Shown here: positions 16,331-27,346 of the stretch, piece by piece | Layout of the letters: the number at the start of each line of letters is the position of its first letter | How positions within the stretch are numbered: the first letter of the stretch is position 1 | Source of the DNA: Roseomonas marmotae | GTDB taxonomy: Bacteria; Pseudomonadota; Alphaproteobacteria; Acetobacterales; Acetobacteraceae | Length of the DNA: 64,000 nucleotides | Direction of reading: 5' to 3' | Assembly: GCF_017654485.1 (NCBI RefSeq) | Contig: NZ_CP061091.1 | Location: 2,672,501-2,736,500 of the forward strand | Notes under the pieces: model-generated | What the model was told of the DNA's origin: nothing | Seen by the model: the letters and a program-made list of their open reading frames with translations, nothing else | Databases searched by the model: none | Program-made: the position numbers and the translations under genes

Positions 16331-18219
16331 GGCGAAGCCTCGATCTGGAGGAAGTGCCAGGGACTGGCGCTGTAACGCTGCGCCTCGCGTGAAACGCTCA
16401 GCACCCGCCAGGCGTAGCGGCCGGGCTGGCTCAGGCGCACCGCCTGCTGGTCCGCCGCCTCGGAATAGCCGGCGAAGACCTCCCGCGCGCTCCCATCCGG
16501 CTCCAGGCCCACCACCTCGACAAAGGAGCGCACCTCGAGCGCCGGCCGCCAGGAAAGGACGAAACCACGCCGCGCCACTTCGGCCAGCACCACGGCGTCA
16601 TCGGCGGGACCAGTGAGGGTGGCGGGGGCCGGCGCAATGGCCTGTCCGGCATCCTCGGTCGGGGCCGTGGCGGCGGCCGGGGCACCGCCTGCGGCAGCCG
16701 CGGCGGGAAGGCCAAGCTCGATGGCGCCGGGGCGCGGCAGCGCGCTGGTCACGGAGCCCAGGCGCGGCTGCGCCTGCCCGAGCTGCGCCGCGCCGACCTG
16801 CTGCACCTTCAGGGCGGCCTCACGGTCCTCGCGGAAGAAATAATTCAGCTGCGGCGCGGCCGGAGGCTGGGAGACCGGGAATGGCGCGCTGGCGGCCAGT
16901 CCCGCGCGTTCCAGTTCCCCGGCCAGGGCCGTGGCCCGGTTGGACGCCCCGGCGGCGCCACGGGGATAGGTGATGATGACGCGCACCATCGCTCCGGTCG
17001 GCAGGTTCGCCCTGGGGGCCGCGGGGTCTGCCGGTGCCTCGCTGCTCCCGGGTGGCACAGGAGCTTCGGCCGTGGCGACAGCGGTGGCCTCGTCCGGCGG
17101 CGCGAGCTCCGGCGCGGCGGGGCTGGCGGCGGGGTCAACCGCCGGGATCATGGCCATAGGTGCCTCCTCCGGCGGCGGGGCTCCGTGGTCCCGGAAGGCC
17201 GCCCAGGCCAGCGCGCCACCGGCCAGCAGCACGATCAGCCCCAGCAGCGCCATCCGGCGGGCCCGCCGCGCGGCCCTGGCCGGTGGCGCGGATGGGAGAA
17301 GCCCGGCCGGCGGCGGCGCGGGCGGCGCCTGCAGCCGCGCCAGGGAGGGAGGTGGCGCCGCCGGCGGGGCCGGCGGAACGGGATGCTCCGCCACAGGCGG
17401 CGCGGCGGGGGGCGGCTCGGCGTGCGGTGCCTCGGCCGGAGGCGGCGCGACTGGCGGCGGCGCGACTGGCGGCGGCGCGAACGGCGGCGAAGCGAGCGGC
17501 GGCGCGGGCGGCCCGGCCTCCATGGACGCTTCGTCGATGCCTGGCAGGACAGCGGCCGGCCCGACCCCGTCCTCATCCTCGAACATCTCGCTCCGCAGGG
17601 CGGCAGCCTCGCGCACATGCTCCGGCCGCACGGTCTCGGCGGCCGCCATATCCGCGACGAAGAAGCTGGTGCCGATCAGCAGGTTCAACAGGCGCGGCAC
17701 GCCGCCGGCGGCTTCCGCCAGCGCCTCGACGGTGCCGGGCGCCAGCCGGCCCGGCTGCAGCTCCACCTCGGCCATCCGGGCGGCGACATAGGCCGGGATG
17801 TCCCGTATCGGCATGGGGCCAAGCTGGACGCGCCGGCAGGGCAGCCCCTCCAGCCGCTCATCCAGGGCTGGCAGGCCCGCCAGGAGCGTGAAGCCCACGC
17901 CCCGCTGCGCCAACTGGCGCAGCCGGCCCTCGTCCATCCGGTCCGCCTCGTCCACCAGAAGCAACTGGGGCGCGGACGCCGCCTCCACCCAGTCTCCGTT
18001 CTCCAGCCGCAGCACGCGGCGCTCGGGGGAACGGAGGGCCTCCTCTACCTCCAGCAGCAACCGGCTCTTGCCGATGCCCGGAGGTCCAAGGAGCGCGACG
18101 AGGTGCTCGCCAGCCTTGAAGGCCTCAAGGATATCGTGCCGCGCCGCCACCCAGGCGGCGTGCGCGACCGCGGGCGGACCGCCCGTGGGTTGTGGAACTG
18201 AATTCGGCTCTACCACCAT
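16327..18219 (-). CDS. ExeA/GspA-like AAA ATPase with proline-rich linker, membrane helix and periplasmic domain
   Basis: The 630-residue protein starts with an AAA ATPase domain: Walker A GPPGIGKS at 45-52, Walker B LLLVDEAD at 86-93, and the ExeA-type GGVPRLLNLL at 172-181. A very proline/alanine-rich linker spans about 235-315, a single membrane helix about 323-342, and the rest should be periplasmic. That part includes MVRVIITYPRGAAGASNRAT and a C-terminal fibronectin-like stretch. The layout resembles ExeA/GspA, which combine an ATPase with a periplasmic peptidoglycan-facing part, but no type II secretion genes are nearby and no known peptidoglycan-binding motif was seen. It is co-translated with the downstream lipoprotein. 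Confidence 0.85.
   Translation of the reverse strand: MVVEPNSVPQPTGGPPAVAHAAWVAARHDILEAFKAGEHLVALLGPPGIGKSRLLLEVEEALRSPERRVLRLENGDWVEAASAPQLLLVDEADRMDEGRLRQLAQRGVGFTLLAGLPALDERLEGLPCRRVQLGPMPIRDIPAYVAARMAEVELQPGRLAPGTVEALAEAAGGVPRLLNLLIGTSFFVADMAAAETVRPEHVREAAALRSEMFEDEDGVGPAAVLPGIDEASMEAGPPAPPLASPPFAPPPVAPPPVAPPPAEAPHAEPPPAAPPVAEHPVPPAPPAAPPPSLARLQAPPAPPPAGLLPSAPPARAARRARRMALLGLIVLLAGGALAWAAFRDHGAPPPEEAPMAMIPAVDPAASPAAPELAPPDEATAVATAEAPVPPGSSEAPADPAAPRANLPTGAMVRVIITYPRGAAGASNRATALAGELERAGLAASAPFPVSQPPAAPQLNYFFREDREAALKVQQVGAAQLGQAQPRLGSVTSALPRPGAIELGLPAAAAAGGAPAAATAPTEDAGQAIAPAPATLTGPADDAVVLAEVARRGFVLSWRPALEVRSFVEVVGLEPDGSAREVFAGYSEAADQQAVRLSQPGRYAWRVLSVSREAQRYSASPWHFLQIEASP
17439..17484. 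repeat. Short tandem repeat coding for PPPVA units
   Basis: A 15-base unit (GGCGGCGGCGCGACT) is repeated about three times with slight decay inside the proline linker of the ATPase gene, encoding PPPVAPPPVAPPPA. Such repeats change in number easily. Confidence 0.7.
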
Positions 18220-18239
18220 CCCACCTTATGTGGAGGAAG

Positions 18240-18292
18240 GCCCTGGCCGCCACAATAGCCAGGGCTCCGATCAAAAACCGGTAAGCCCTGGC
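18240..18292. repeat. Three-armed inverted repeat before the ATPase gene
   Basis: GCCCTGGC occurs at 18240-18247 and 18285-18292, and its complement GCCAGGGC at 18258-18265. The middle arm can therefore pair with either outer arm, but not both. The element fills most of the 82-base gap between the P1 peptidase and the ATPase gene on the minus strand. Confidence 0.6.
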
Positions 18293-18301
18293 CCGCCATC
18301 T

Positions 18302-19374
18302 TCAGCCCCGCTGCGCCAGCAGGGCCTGCACGGCCTCGATATCGATCGCCTCGCCCCGGCGCCTGCGGCCATTGGCCGGGTCGCGGCTTTCGATCGTCGT
18401 CGCGCGCAGCAGAGAATTCAGCACCGCCTCCTCCACCGCCTCGGCCACCGCGACGAAGAGTGGCGACATTCGGTCATTCGGCCAGTCCGGCAGCGCCCCC
18501 TGGCCGGCGCGGTATCCGGCGCCTCGGCACACGCCCTCGTGTGTGGAAAACGCGATGGCGTAATCGCCCGAGCCGTCCGAGAAGGCCGCGCCGGTCCGTG
18601 CCAGCCCGGCCGTGGCGCGCATGGCCAGGCGTTGCAGGTTGCGGTCGGACAATGGGGCGTCGGTGGCGATCACCACCATCACCGAGCCATCGGCATCGCC
18701 CCCGTCCGCGTGTTCCCGCAGGTAGAAGCGCCCCAGCGCCTGCCCCACCGGCAGCCCATCCATCAGCAGCACGCCGCCATAGTTGCTCTGCACCAGCGCG
18801 CCCAGGGTGAAGCCCCCCAGTGCCGGCGGCAGGACGCGGGAGGATGTGCCGATCCCGCCCTTCCAGCCGAAAGCCATGGTGCCCGTGCCGGCGCCGACGC
18901 TGCCCTCATCGACCGGGCCGGAGGTGGCGGAGTCCAGCGCCGCCAGCACATCCTCCCCCGTCACGCCCCGCGCGCGGATGTCGTTCAGCCGGCCGTCATT
19001 GGTCTCGCCCACAACGGCGTTGACCGAACGTGCCTCGGGATTGCGGGCCAAGGTCCAGTCGACCACCGCCTCCACCGCCCGCCCGACGGCGAGGGTATTG
19101 GTCAGCACGATGGGCGTCTCCAGCTCCCCCAGCTCCTGCAACTGGGTGGCGCCGGCCAGCTTGCCGAAGCCGTTGATGACCGCCAGCCCCGCCGGCACGC
19201 GCTCGACATAGGGGTTGCCGCCATGCGGGAGGATGGCGGTGACACCGGTACGGATGCCCTCGCCCTCGATCCGCGTCACCTGCCCGACCAGCACGCCCGC
19301 CACATCGGTGATGGCGTTCAGCGGCCCCGGGGCGAATTGCCCGGGGCGCAGGCCGAGCTCCCGCGCGCGGGGCC

Positions 19375-19378
<4 letters not shown>
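18302..19378 (-). CDS. P1-family (DmpA-type) self-processing aminopeptidase
   Basis: This 358-residue N-terminal nucleophile hydrolase is of the DmpA/BapA family (L-aminopeptidase D-Ala-esterase/amidase). The family cleaves itself before a serine. The expected site here is Gly231-Ser232 in [16 protein letters not shown], and VQSNYGG and GFGKLAG are further family motifs. [11 protein letters not shown] near the N-terminus is also typical. The start is a GTG overlapping the alaS stop (TGA inside GTGA read on the minus strand), so it is coupled to alaS. The physiological substrate is unknown; family members cut beta-peptides or N-terminal alanine-type residues. Confidence 0.92.
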
Positions 19379-22023
<2,645 letters not shown>

Positions 22024-22137
22024 CGTCCGCCGTTCGCCCGCCCAGAGGGAAATCCACAAGGGAAATTCGCCGCTCCACCTAGCGCGCCGGGCCGGTGGTG
22101 GGAAGGCCCGGCCCTATGCGCCTATATATGGAGCACC

Positions 22138-23451
22138 ATGCCACAGCCCTCTCCCGGCCTCTTCGACGATCAGGCCCCTCGCCCCCTCGCCGACCGCCTG
22201 CGCCCGACCTCGCTCGACGAGGTCACGGGCCAGGACCACCTGCTGGGTCCCCAGGGCGCGCTGGCGCGGATGGTGGCGGCGCGGACCATATCCTCCATGG
22301 TGCTCTGGGGGCCGCCCGGCACCGGCAAGACCACCATCGCCCGCCTGCTGGCCGGCGCCACCGACCTGCATTTCGAGGCCGTCTCCGCCATCCAGGGCGG
22401 CGTGGCCGATCTCCGCAAGGTCTTCGAGGCCGCAAAGGGCCGCCGCATCTCCGGCCGCGGCACCCTGCTCTTCGTGGACGAGATCCACCGCTTCAACCGT
22501 GCCCAGCAGGATGCCTTCCTGCCTTATATCGAGGACGGCACCATCGTCCTGGTCGGCGCCACGACGGAGAACCCCTCCTTCGAGCTGAACGGCGCCATCC
22601 TCTCCCGCGTCCGCGTTTTCATCCTCAACGCCCTGAATTCGGATGCCCTGCGCGTCCTGCTGAACCGGGCCGAGGCGCTGGTGGGCCGCCCCCTCCCCCT
22701 GGCCCCGGAGGCGCGGGAGGCACTGGTGGACATGGCCGGCGGCGATGGCCGCTACATGCTCAACATGGCCGAGCAGATTTTCGCCCTCGCCGAGGGCGAG
22801 AACCTGACCGTCGCGGATATGGGCCAACTGCTCCAGCGCCGCATGCCCAGCCACGACAAGGCCGGCGACGGGCATTACGACCTGCTCAGCGCCTTCCATA
22901 AGTCGCTGCGGGGTTCCGACCCCCATGCCGCGCTCTACTACGCCGCCCGCATGATCCATGCGGGGGAAAGCCCGGAAGCCGTCTTCCGCCGCCTCGCCTG
23001 CGCCGCCTCGGAGGATGTCGGCATGGCGGACCCGCAGGCCATGGTGCAGGTGATGACGGCATGGCAGGCCTTCGACCGCATCGGCTGGCCGGAAGGGCGG
23101 CTCTTCCTGGCGCAGGCCATCAACTACGTCGCCACCGCCCCCAAGTCGAATGCCAGCTACATGGGCTGGAACGCCGCCATGGCCGCCGCCCAGCGCAGCG
23201 ACCATGTCGCCCCGCCCATGCGGATCCTGAATGCGCCGACCAAGCTGATGAAGCAGATGGGTCGCCACGAGGGCTACCAATACGACCACGATTATCCGGA
23301 CGCCTATGCCGGTCAGCAGTTCCTGCCGGACGAACTCGCCGGCAATGCGTTCTATGCTCCCAACGAGCGCGGCTTCGAGCGCGACGTGCGGCGGCGGCTG
23401 GACTACTGGGCGGGCCTGAAGGCGAAGCGACGGGACCGCGATTCGGGCTGA
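22138..23451 (+). CDS. rarA: Replication-associated recombination protein A (RarA/MgsA)
   Basis: This 437-residue AAA+ ATPase acts at stalled replication forks. It has LADRLRPTSLDEVTGQDHLL, Walker A GPPGTGKTT, Walker B LLFVDEIHRFN, sensor 1 VGATTENPSFELN and the C-terminal tetramerisation region with AGESPEAVFRRLACAASEDVG and YQYDHDYPDAYAGQ, all diagnostic of RarA. The ATG follows GGAG. The frame is open far upstream across alaS, but that part is an antisense artefact. It is divergent from alaS. Confidence 0.97.
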   Translation: MPQPSPGLFDDQAPRPLADRLRPTSLDEVTGQDHLLGPQGALARMVAARTISSMVLWGPPGTGKTTIARLLAGATDLHFEAVSAIQGGVADLRKVFEAAKGRRISGRGTLLFVDEIHRFNRAQQDAFLPYIEDGTIVLVGATTENPSFELNGAILSRVRVFILNALNSDALRVLLNRAEALVGRPLPLAPEAREALVDMAGGDGRYMLNMAEQIFALAEGENLTVADMGQLLQRRMPSHDKAGDGHYDLLSAFHKSLRGSDPHAALYYAARMIHAGESPEAVFRRLACAASEDVGMADPQAMVQVMTAWQAFDRIGWPEGRLFLAQAINYVATAPKSNASYMGWNAAMAAAQRSDHVAPPMRILNAPTKLMKQMGRHEGYQYDHDYPDAYAGQQFLPDELAGNAFYAPNERGFERDVRRRLDYWAGLKAKRRDRDSG

Positions 23452-23478
23452 AGGCCCGGGCCGGCAGCCTCCCCGCCG

Positions 23479-25008
23479 CTAGCCGCCCCGGCCAGGAATG
23501 AACGCATGCTCGCTGAAATATCGGGCGAGCCTGGCCGGGTCGGCCGCCGGGTCGGCCAGGGCGACATAGGTATCGGGCCGCAGCAGATAGGCCGCATCGC
23601 GGGCCAGTCCTGCCTCGCCATGGCGTGGATGCCAGTCCTGGACATGCAGCGGCATGCCCCGCGCCCCGCACCAGTCCCGCAGCGCCGCGCCGGCATGGCC
23701 ATAGACATGGACCTGCCAGCCGATATCGGACAGCGGGGCGTAATTCTCGGCACCGTCCAGAGAAACCCAGGGCAGCCGGTCGCCACCCCTTACCCGGCCG
23801 GCCAACCCGTCGCTCAGCGGGCTTTCCCGATAATGCAGCTTGGTTTGGGAGATCACGCGGAACAGGAATTCCCGCGCCGGCCCGACCCGGTAGGCCGCCG
23901 AGGCGATTAGCGGCGCGACCCGGCTCCGCAGCAGATTGGCGAGGCGCCCCTCAGCGGTGATGGTGCTGAAGACGCGGTCCGTGGTCCTGACCAGCCGATG
24001 GGCAAACCCCAGCCGCTCCGTCTCATAGCTGTCGAGCAGGCCCTCGGCGGCCTCGCCCTTCAGCACCGCCACCAGCTTCCAGGCCAGGTTGATGGCGTCG
24101 CCGATCCCGGTGTTCATGCCCTGCCCGCCGGCCGGGCTGTGCACATGGGCCGCATCCCCCAGCAGGAAGACGCGGCCCCGCCGGAAGCGGTCCGTCACGC
24201 GGTGATGCACGCGATAGGTGGAGAACCAGTTCACCCTGCCGATCCGCAGCCCCAGGCCACGGATGGCCTGGTCGCTGACATCCCCGAAGCCCAGCGTCTC
24301 CGCCCGCCCGGCCCGCTCGTCGCGCACGGTGCCGATCAGCCGCGCCTGGCCGGTGCCGCCATAGGCGAGAAGCACCACGAAATCCGCGCTGTCGAGGCAG
24401 ACATGGATTTCGTCCGGGGGCGTCAGGCCGCTGGTCTCGACATCCGCCACATAGAAAAGCTGCCGATAGGTGCCGCCCTCGAATCCGGCGCCCAGCTGGT
24501 GGCGCACCGGTGAGCGCGCGCCATCGCAGCCCGCTAGATACCGCGCCTCGCAGAACTGTTCCTCGCCGCCGGGGCCGCGCAGGCGGGCGAGGACATGGTC
24601 TCCCCGCTCCTCGAAGCCCAGCAGCTCCGTCCGCCGCTCGACCGTGACGCCCATCGCCGCCAGCCACGCCACCAGCAGCTGTTCATGCCGGTCCTGCGGA
24701 TAGACCAGCAGGAACGGGTATGGCGTCACCGCCGCCCCGGCCGAGCCGAAGGAGAGATGCGCCCTCCGCCGCCCCCGGACCCAGAGGTTGATGCCGGGAT
24801 TGCGGTGCCCCGCCGCGACCACAGCCTCCGCCAGGTCCAGCTGCCGGTAAAGCTCCAGCGTGCGGGCCTGGACGCCCATGGCGCGGGAGGTGGTGCCAGG
24901 GCCGCTGCTGCTGTCCACGATGCGGGGCCTGACCCCCTGCTTCATGAGCCAGAGCGCCAGAACCAGCCCCGTCGGCCCCGCGCCGACGATCAGGATGTCG
25001 CTGTGCAT
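23479..25008 (-). CDS. FAD-dependent aromatic hydroxylase with thioredoxin-like C-terminus
   Basis: This 509-residue group A flavin monooxygenase of the PheA/TfdB/MhpA type has ILIVGAGPTGLVLALWL at residues 4-20, the DG motif GCDGARSPVR, and FLLGDAAHVHSPAGGQGMN. The extra C-terminal about 150 residues, ending AYLLRPDTYVALADP, match the thioredoxin-fold tail of phenol-hydroxylase-type enzymes. The start at 25008 gives the canonical N-terminus. No ring-cleavage gene is adjacent, so the substrate is unassigned. It is divergent from crcB, with 158 bases between them and no recognised operator. Confidence 0.9.
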   Translation of the reverse strand: MHSDILIVGAGPTGLVLALWLMKQGVRPRIVDSSSGPGTTSRAMGVQARTLELYRQLDLAEAVVAAGHRNPGINLWVRGRRRAHLSFGSAGAAVTPYPFLLVYPQDRHEQLLVAWLAAMGVTVERRTELLGFEERGDHVLARLRGPGGEEQFCEARYLAGCDGARSPVRHQLGAGFEGGTYRQLFYVADVETSGLTPPDEIHVCLDSADFVVLLAYGGTGQARLIGTVRDERAGRAETLGFGDVSDQAIRGLGLRIGRVNWFSTYRVHHRVTDRFRRGRVFLLGDAAHVHSPAGGQGMNTGIGDAINLAWKLVAVLKGEAAEGLLDSYETERLGFAHRLVRTTDRVFSTITAEGRLANLLRSRVAPLIASAAYRVGPAREFLFRVISQTKLHYRESPLSDGLAGRVRGGDRLPWVSLDGAENYAPLSDIGWQVHVYGHAGAALRDWCGARGMPLHVQDWHPRHGEAGLARDAAYLLRPDTYVALADPAADPARLARYFSEHAFIPGRGG

Positions 25009-25166
25009 CGGCGTATGTTCCTCTGCCCGTGCTCCGCGCCGCCGGCCTCCTGGGCGCCGCCTGAGGCCAGCCCCGGGCAGCATGCGCGCGCGACGGCCCG
25101 GGAAGGAAGTCGTTCGGGGGGGCGGCCCCCTTTCGCTCCTCCCGCCCGCGCGCCACTCTGCCGCGC

Positions 25167-25556
25167 ATGAATCCCTTCGCCCCGAAGCTCCTGGCGCTGG
25201 TCGCGGCGGGTGGCGCCGCCGGCTCGCTGCTGCGCTATGCCGTCGGCGTCTGGTGCGGCGCCTGGTTCGGCGCCGCCCTGCCCTGGGGAACGCTGGCGGT
25301 GAATGTCGCCGGCAGCGCCGCCATCGGCCTGTTGGGCGGGCTGATGCTGGGCGGCATGCCGCTGTCGCAGGAGGCGCGGCTGCTGGCGATGACCGGCTTC
25401 CTCGGCGGCTTCACCACCTTCTCCGCCTTTTCGCTCGATATCGGCACGCTCTTTCTGCGCCATCCCGCCCTGGCAGCGGGCTATCTCGGGCTGACGCTGG
25501 TGGGCGGGCTGGCGGCCTTCGCGCTGGCCTTCGCGCTGGGCCGCAGCCTGGCCTGA
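25167..25556 (+). CDS. crcB: Fluoride channel CrcB/Fluc
   Basis: This 129-residue membrane protein has four helices and exports fluoride as a dual-topology dimer. Diagnostic stretches are GGAAGSLLRY, WGTLAVNVAGSAAIG and TGFLGGFTTFSAFS, which line the fluoride pore and sodium site. Length and motifs are complete. I searched the upstream bases for a fluoride riboswitch and saw none. The next gene is convergent, four bases away. Confidence 0.95.
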   Translation: MNPFAPKLLALVAAGGAAGSLLRYAVGVWCGAWFGAALPWGTLAVNVAGSAAIGLLGGLMLGGMPLSQEARLLAMTGFLGGFTTFSAFSLDIGTLFLRHPALAAGYLGLTLVGGLAAFALAFALGRSLA

Positions 25557-25560
25557 GGGC

Positions 25561-26184
25561 TCAGCGCGGGATCAGCGGCGCCACCGCCCGGTCCGCCGGG
25601 TCCTGGCTGGCCGCCAGCCCGGCGGCCACGCCGGCGCGGTCGGCCTCGCTGCGGTTCTGGCTCATCTTGCGCTTGCCCTCCAGGCGCGTGACCGGCATCC
25701 GCAGCCCGACGATGCCGCGCAGATGCGCGCGGATGAAGGATTCCGGCGCGTCGCCCACGGCCCATGGCTCGGCGCGCCCGGCCTCGTGCTTCTCGGTCAG
25801 CCGCGTCACGATCCGCAGGAGCCGCTCCGGCTCCTCGAAGAATTCCACCGGCCCATAGGCATGCACGGCGACATAGTTCCAGGTCGGCACGACCTTCCCG
25901 TGCTCCTGCTTGGCTGCGTACCAGCCGGGCGAGACATAGGCCTCCGGCCCCATGAAGATCGCCATGGCCTCCCCCAGCACCGGCGCCTTCCATTGCGGAT
26001 TGGGGCGGGCCAGATGGCCATAGAGGACGCCCTGCTCACCCTCCCCGGCCTCCAGCAACAGCGGCAGCGGCGTCGCCATCAGACCCTCGGCCGTGGCCGT
26101 CACCAGCTGGGCCAGACGCGCGGCGCGGATGACGTTATGGATCGCGGCGGTGTCGTCCTCGCGGAAGGCTGGGGGCAGATACAT
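25561..26184 (-). CDS. PaiB-type FMN-binding protein
   Basis: This 207-residue protein begins MYLPPAFREDD and contains HLARPNPQWK, YVSPGWY and VPTWNYVAVHAYGP, which mark the PaiB family of FMN-binding, split-barrel proteins. Bacillus PaiB is a negative regulator of protease and sporulation genes, but most members are uncharacterised and could be flavin oxidoreductases. The start was chosen at the family-like MYLPP; a longer frame to 26217 adds a non-family piece. It is convergent with crcB. Confidence 0.9.
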   Translation of the reverse strand: MYLPPAFREDDTAAIHNVIRAARLAQLVTATAEGLMATPLPLLLEAGEGEQGVLYGHLARPNPQWKAPVLGEAMAIFMGPEAYVSPGWYAAKQEHGKVVPTWNYVAVHAYGPVEFFEEPERLLRIVTRLTEKHEAGRAEPWAVGDAPESFIRAHLRGIVGLRMPVTRLEGKRKMSQNRSEADRAGVAAGLAASQDPADRAVAPLIPR

Positions 26185-26243
26185 GGCGGCACTCCTGGCT
26201 CCGGCGCAGCAAACCACGCGGGGCCGCGCGCCGGAATAGCCGA

Positions 26244-26870
26244 TCAGAGCCGCAGCGGCCCGTTGGCGCGGCGGGGTGGCGGGTTTTCCGGCAGGCGGGG
26301 CAGAAAGGGCCTGGCGGGGGCGCTGTCCGGCACCGGGCTGCCCCGCGCGTAAGGCTGGGTCGGGGCCTGTCCGGCGATGACATCCATGCAGCGGACGAAG
26401 GCCGAGGCGACGCGGTCGCTGCCCTGCAGGTCGGCCTCCCAGGGCTCCTCATCCCCGTCCAGGAAGTGCAGGCGCATCATCCGCCCCGCGCGGAACAGTG
26501 CCTCGAACTCCTCCAGCAGATCGGTGCCGAAGCGGAACTGGATGCCTGTGCCGCCGGGCAGCGGTGTGGCGCTGGCCACCCAGCCTTCATGGCCGTCGAT
26601 CCAGAGCCGCACCGGCACGTCCACCCCCTGCGGAATCCGCCAGCTGCGCTTGAAGACATGCACCACCAGCCCTGGCTGGTTCAGGAAGTATTTCAGGTGC
26701 AGGGAGCGGCCCCGCCCCTGCACCGCTGCGCCGCACAGGGGTGTGCCACTCTCCGAGGTGCCGCCATAGGCCTTCCAGGCGCCGAAGCGCGCGATATCGG
26801 CGGTCTCGGCCCATGCCGGCGCGCTGGCCAGCAGGATCAGCGCAGCAAGTCCCGGCAACAGAGCCCGCAT
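26244..26870 (-). CDS. Secreted protein of unknown function
   Basis: This 208-residue protein has a signal peptide (MRALLPGLAALILLASAPAWA, cleavage before ETA), so it should be periplasmic. The mature part contains RFGAWKAYGG, a cysteine in GTPLCGAAVQG and another in VRCMDVIAGQ. The early layout FGAWKAY..C recalls invasion-associated locus B-type periplasmic proteins, but the match is loose. The C-terminal 40 residues are proline/arginine-rich and likely disordered. The start was chosen for the signal peptide; a GTG or ATG six codons upstream is possible. About 175 bases upstream hold no gene. Confidence 0.72.
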   Translation of the reverse strand: MRALLPGLAALILLASAPAWAETADIARFGAWKAYGGTSESGTPLCGAAVQGRGRSLHLKYFLNQPGLVVHVFKRSWRIPQGVDVPVRLWIDGHEGWVASATPLPGGTGIQFRFGTDLLEEFEALFRAGRMMRLHFLDGDEEPWEADLQGSDRVASAFVRCMDVIAGQAPTQPYARGSPVPDSAPARPFLPRLPENPPPRRANGPLRL

Positions 26871-27046
26871 CCCCGCGCATCCCGTCAAGGCTCAGGCACC
26901 GCCGCGGGGCCTGATCTGGTCGCAGCATTGTAAAGCTAACGTAACGTACCGCTGAAGCTTTTCTCGACAGGCCGGTGCCCCGATCGTCACCATATTTGGC
27001 GCCGCGCTCCGGCTTAGGAACGCTTTCGGAATATTTTCCTTTGCTT

Positions 27047-27241
27047 TCAGATAGGCTTGGCAGCAGGCTTCGCCATGCCGGCACCCTCGAACTGCGTGGC
27101 GCAGACCAGCCTCTCCGGCCAGAGCAACAGGACATCGTCATACACCTGCACGCGGAAATGCGTCGGGTAGCTCAGGGCCCCGACGAGGGCTTTCGGCAAG
27201 GTCAGTTGGTTCTTGCTGGCTATCTTCGCCGTCCGCACCAT
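27047..27241 (-). CDS. Small AbrB/SpoVT-type DNA-binding protein
   Basis: This 64-residue gene is preceded by GGGAGCGGG. Its N-terminus, MVRTAKIASKNQLTLPKALV, has the swapped-hairpin AbrB/MazE pattern (K-x-S-K-x-Q-x-T-L-P-K), followed by HFRVQVYDDVLLLWPE. These proteins bind DNA as dimers and often serve as antitoxins, but no toxin-like gene is next to it. A longer frame to 27373 lacks a ribosome site. It is divergent from the pseudouridine synthase gene, 105 bases away. It could be a stand-alone regulator or the remains of a toxin-antitoxin pair. Confidence 0.72.
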   Translation of the reverse strand: MVRTAKIASKNQLTLPKALVGALSYPTHFRVQVYDDVLLLWPERLVCATQFEGAGMAKPAAKPI

Positions 27242-27346
27242 CCCGCTCCCGAACGCCGGTAAGGAAGTAAGGCGGCAAGGAATTAATTCATATTTGTCAA
27301 GCGAATGTGCCTCGACGCGCCGCCTTAGTCCGGCTACTCCGCGCCC

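Noticed and set aside
25009..25166. Possible fluoride riboswitch before crcB
   Set aside because: The conserved core of the crcB RNA motif is not present in these bases.
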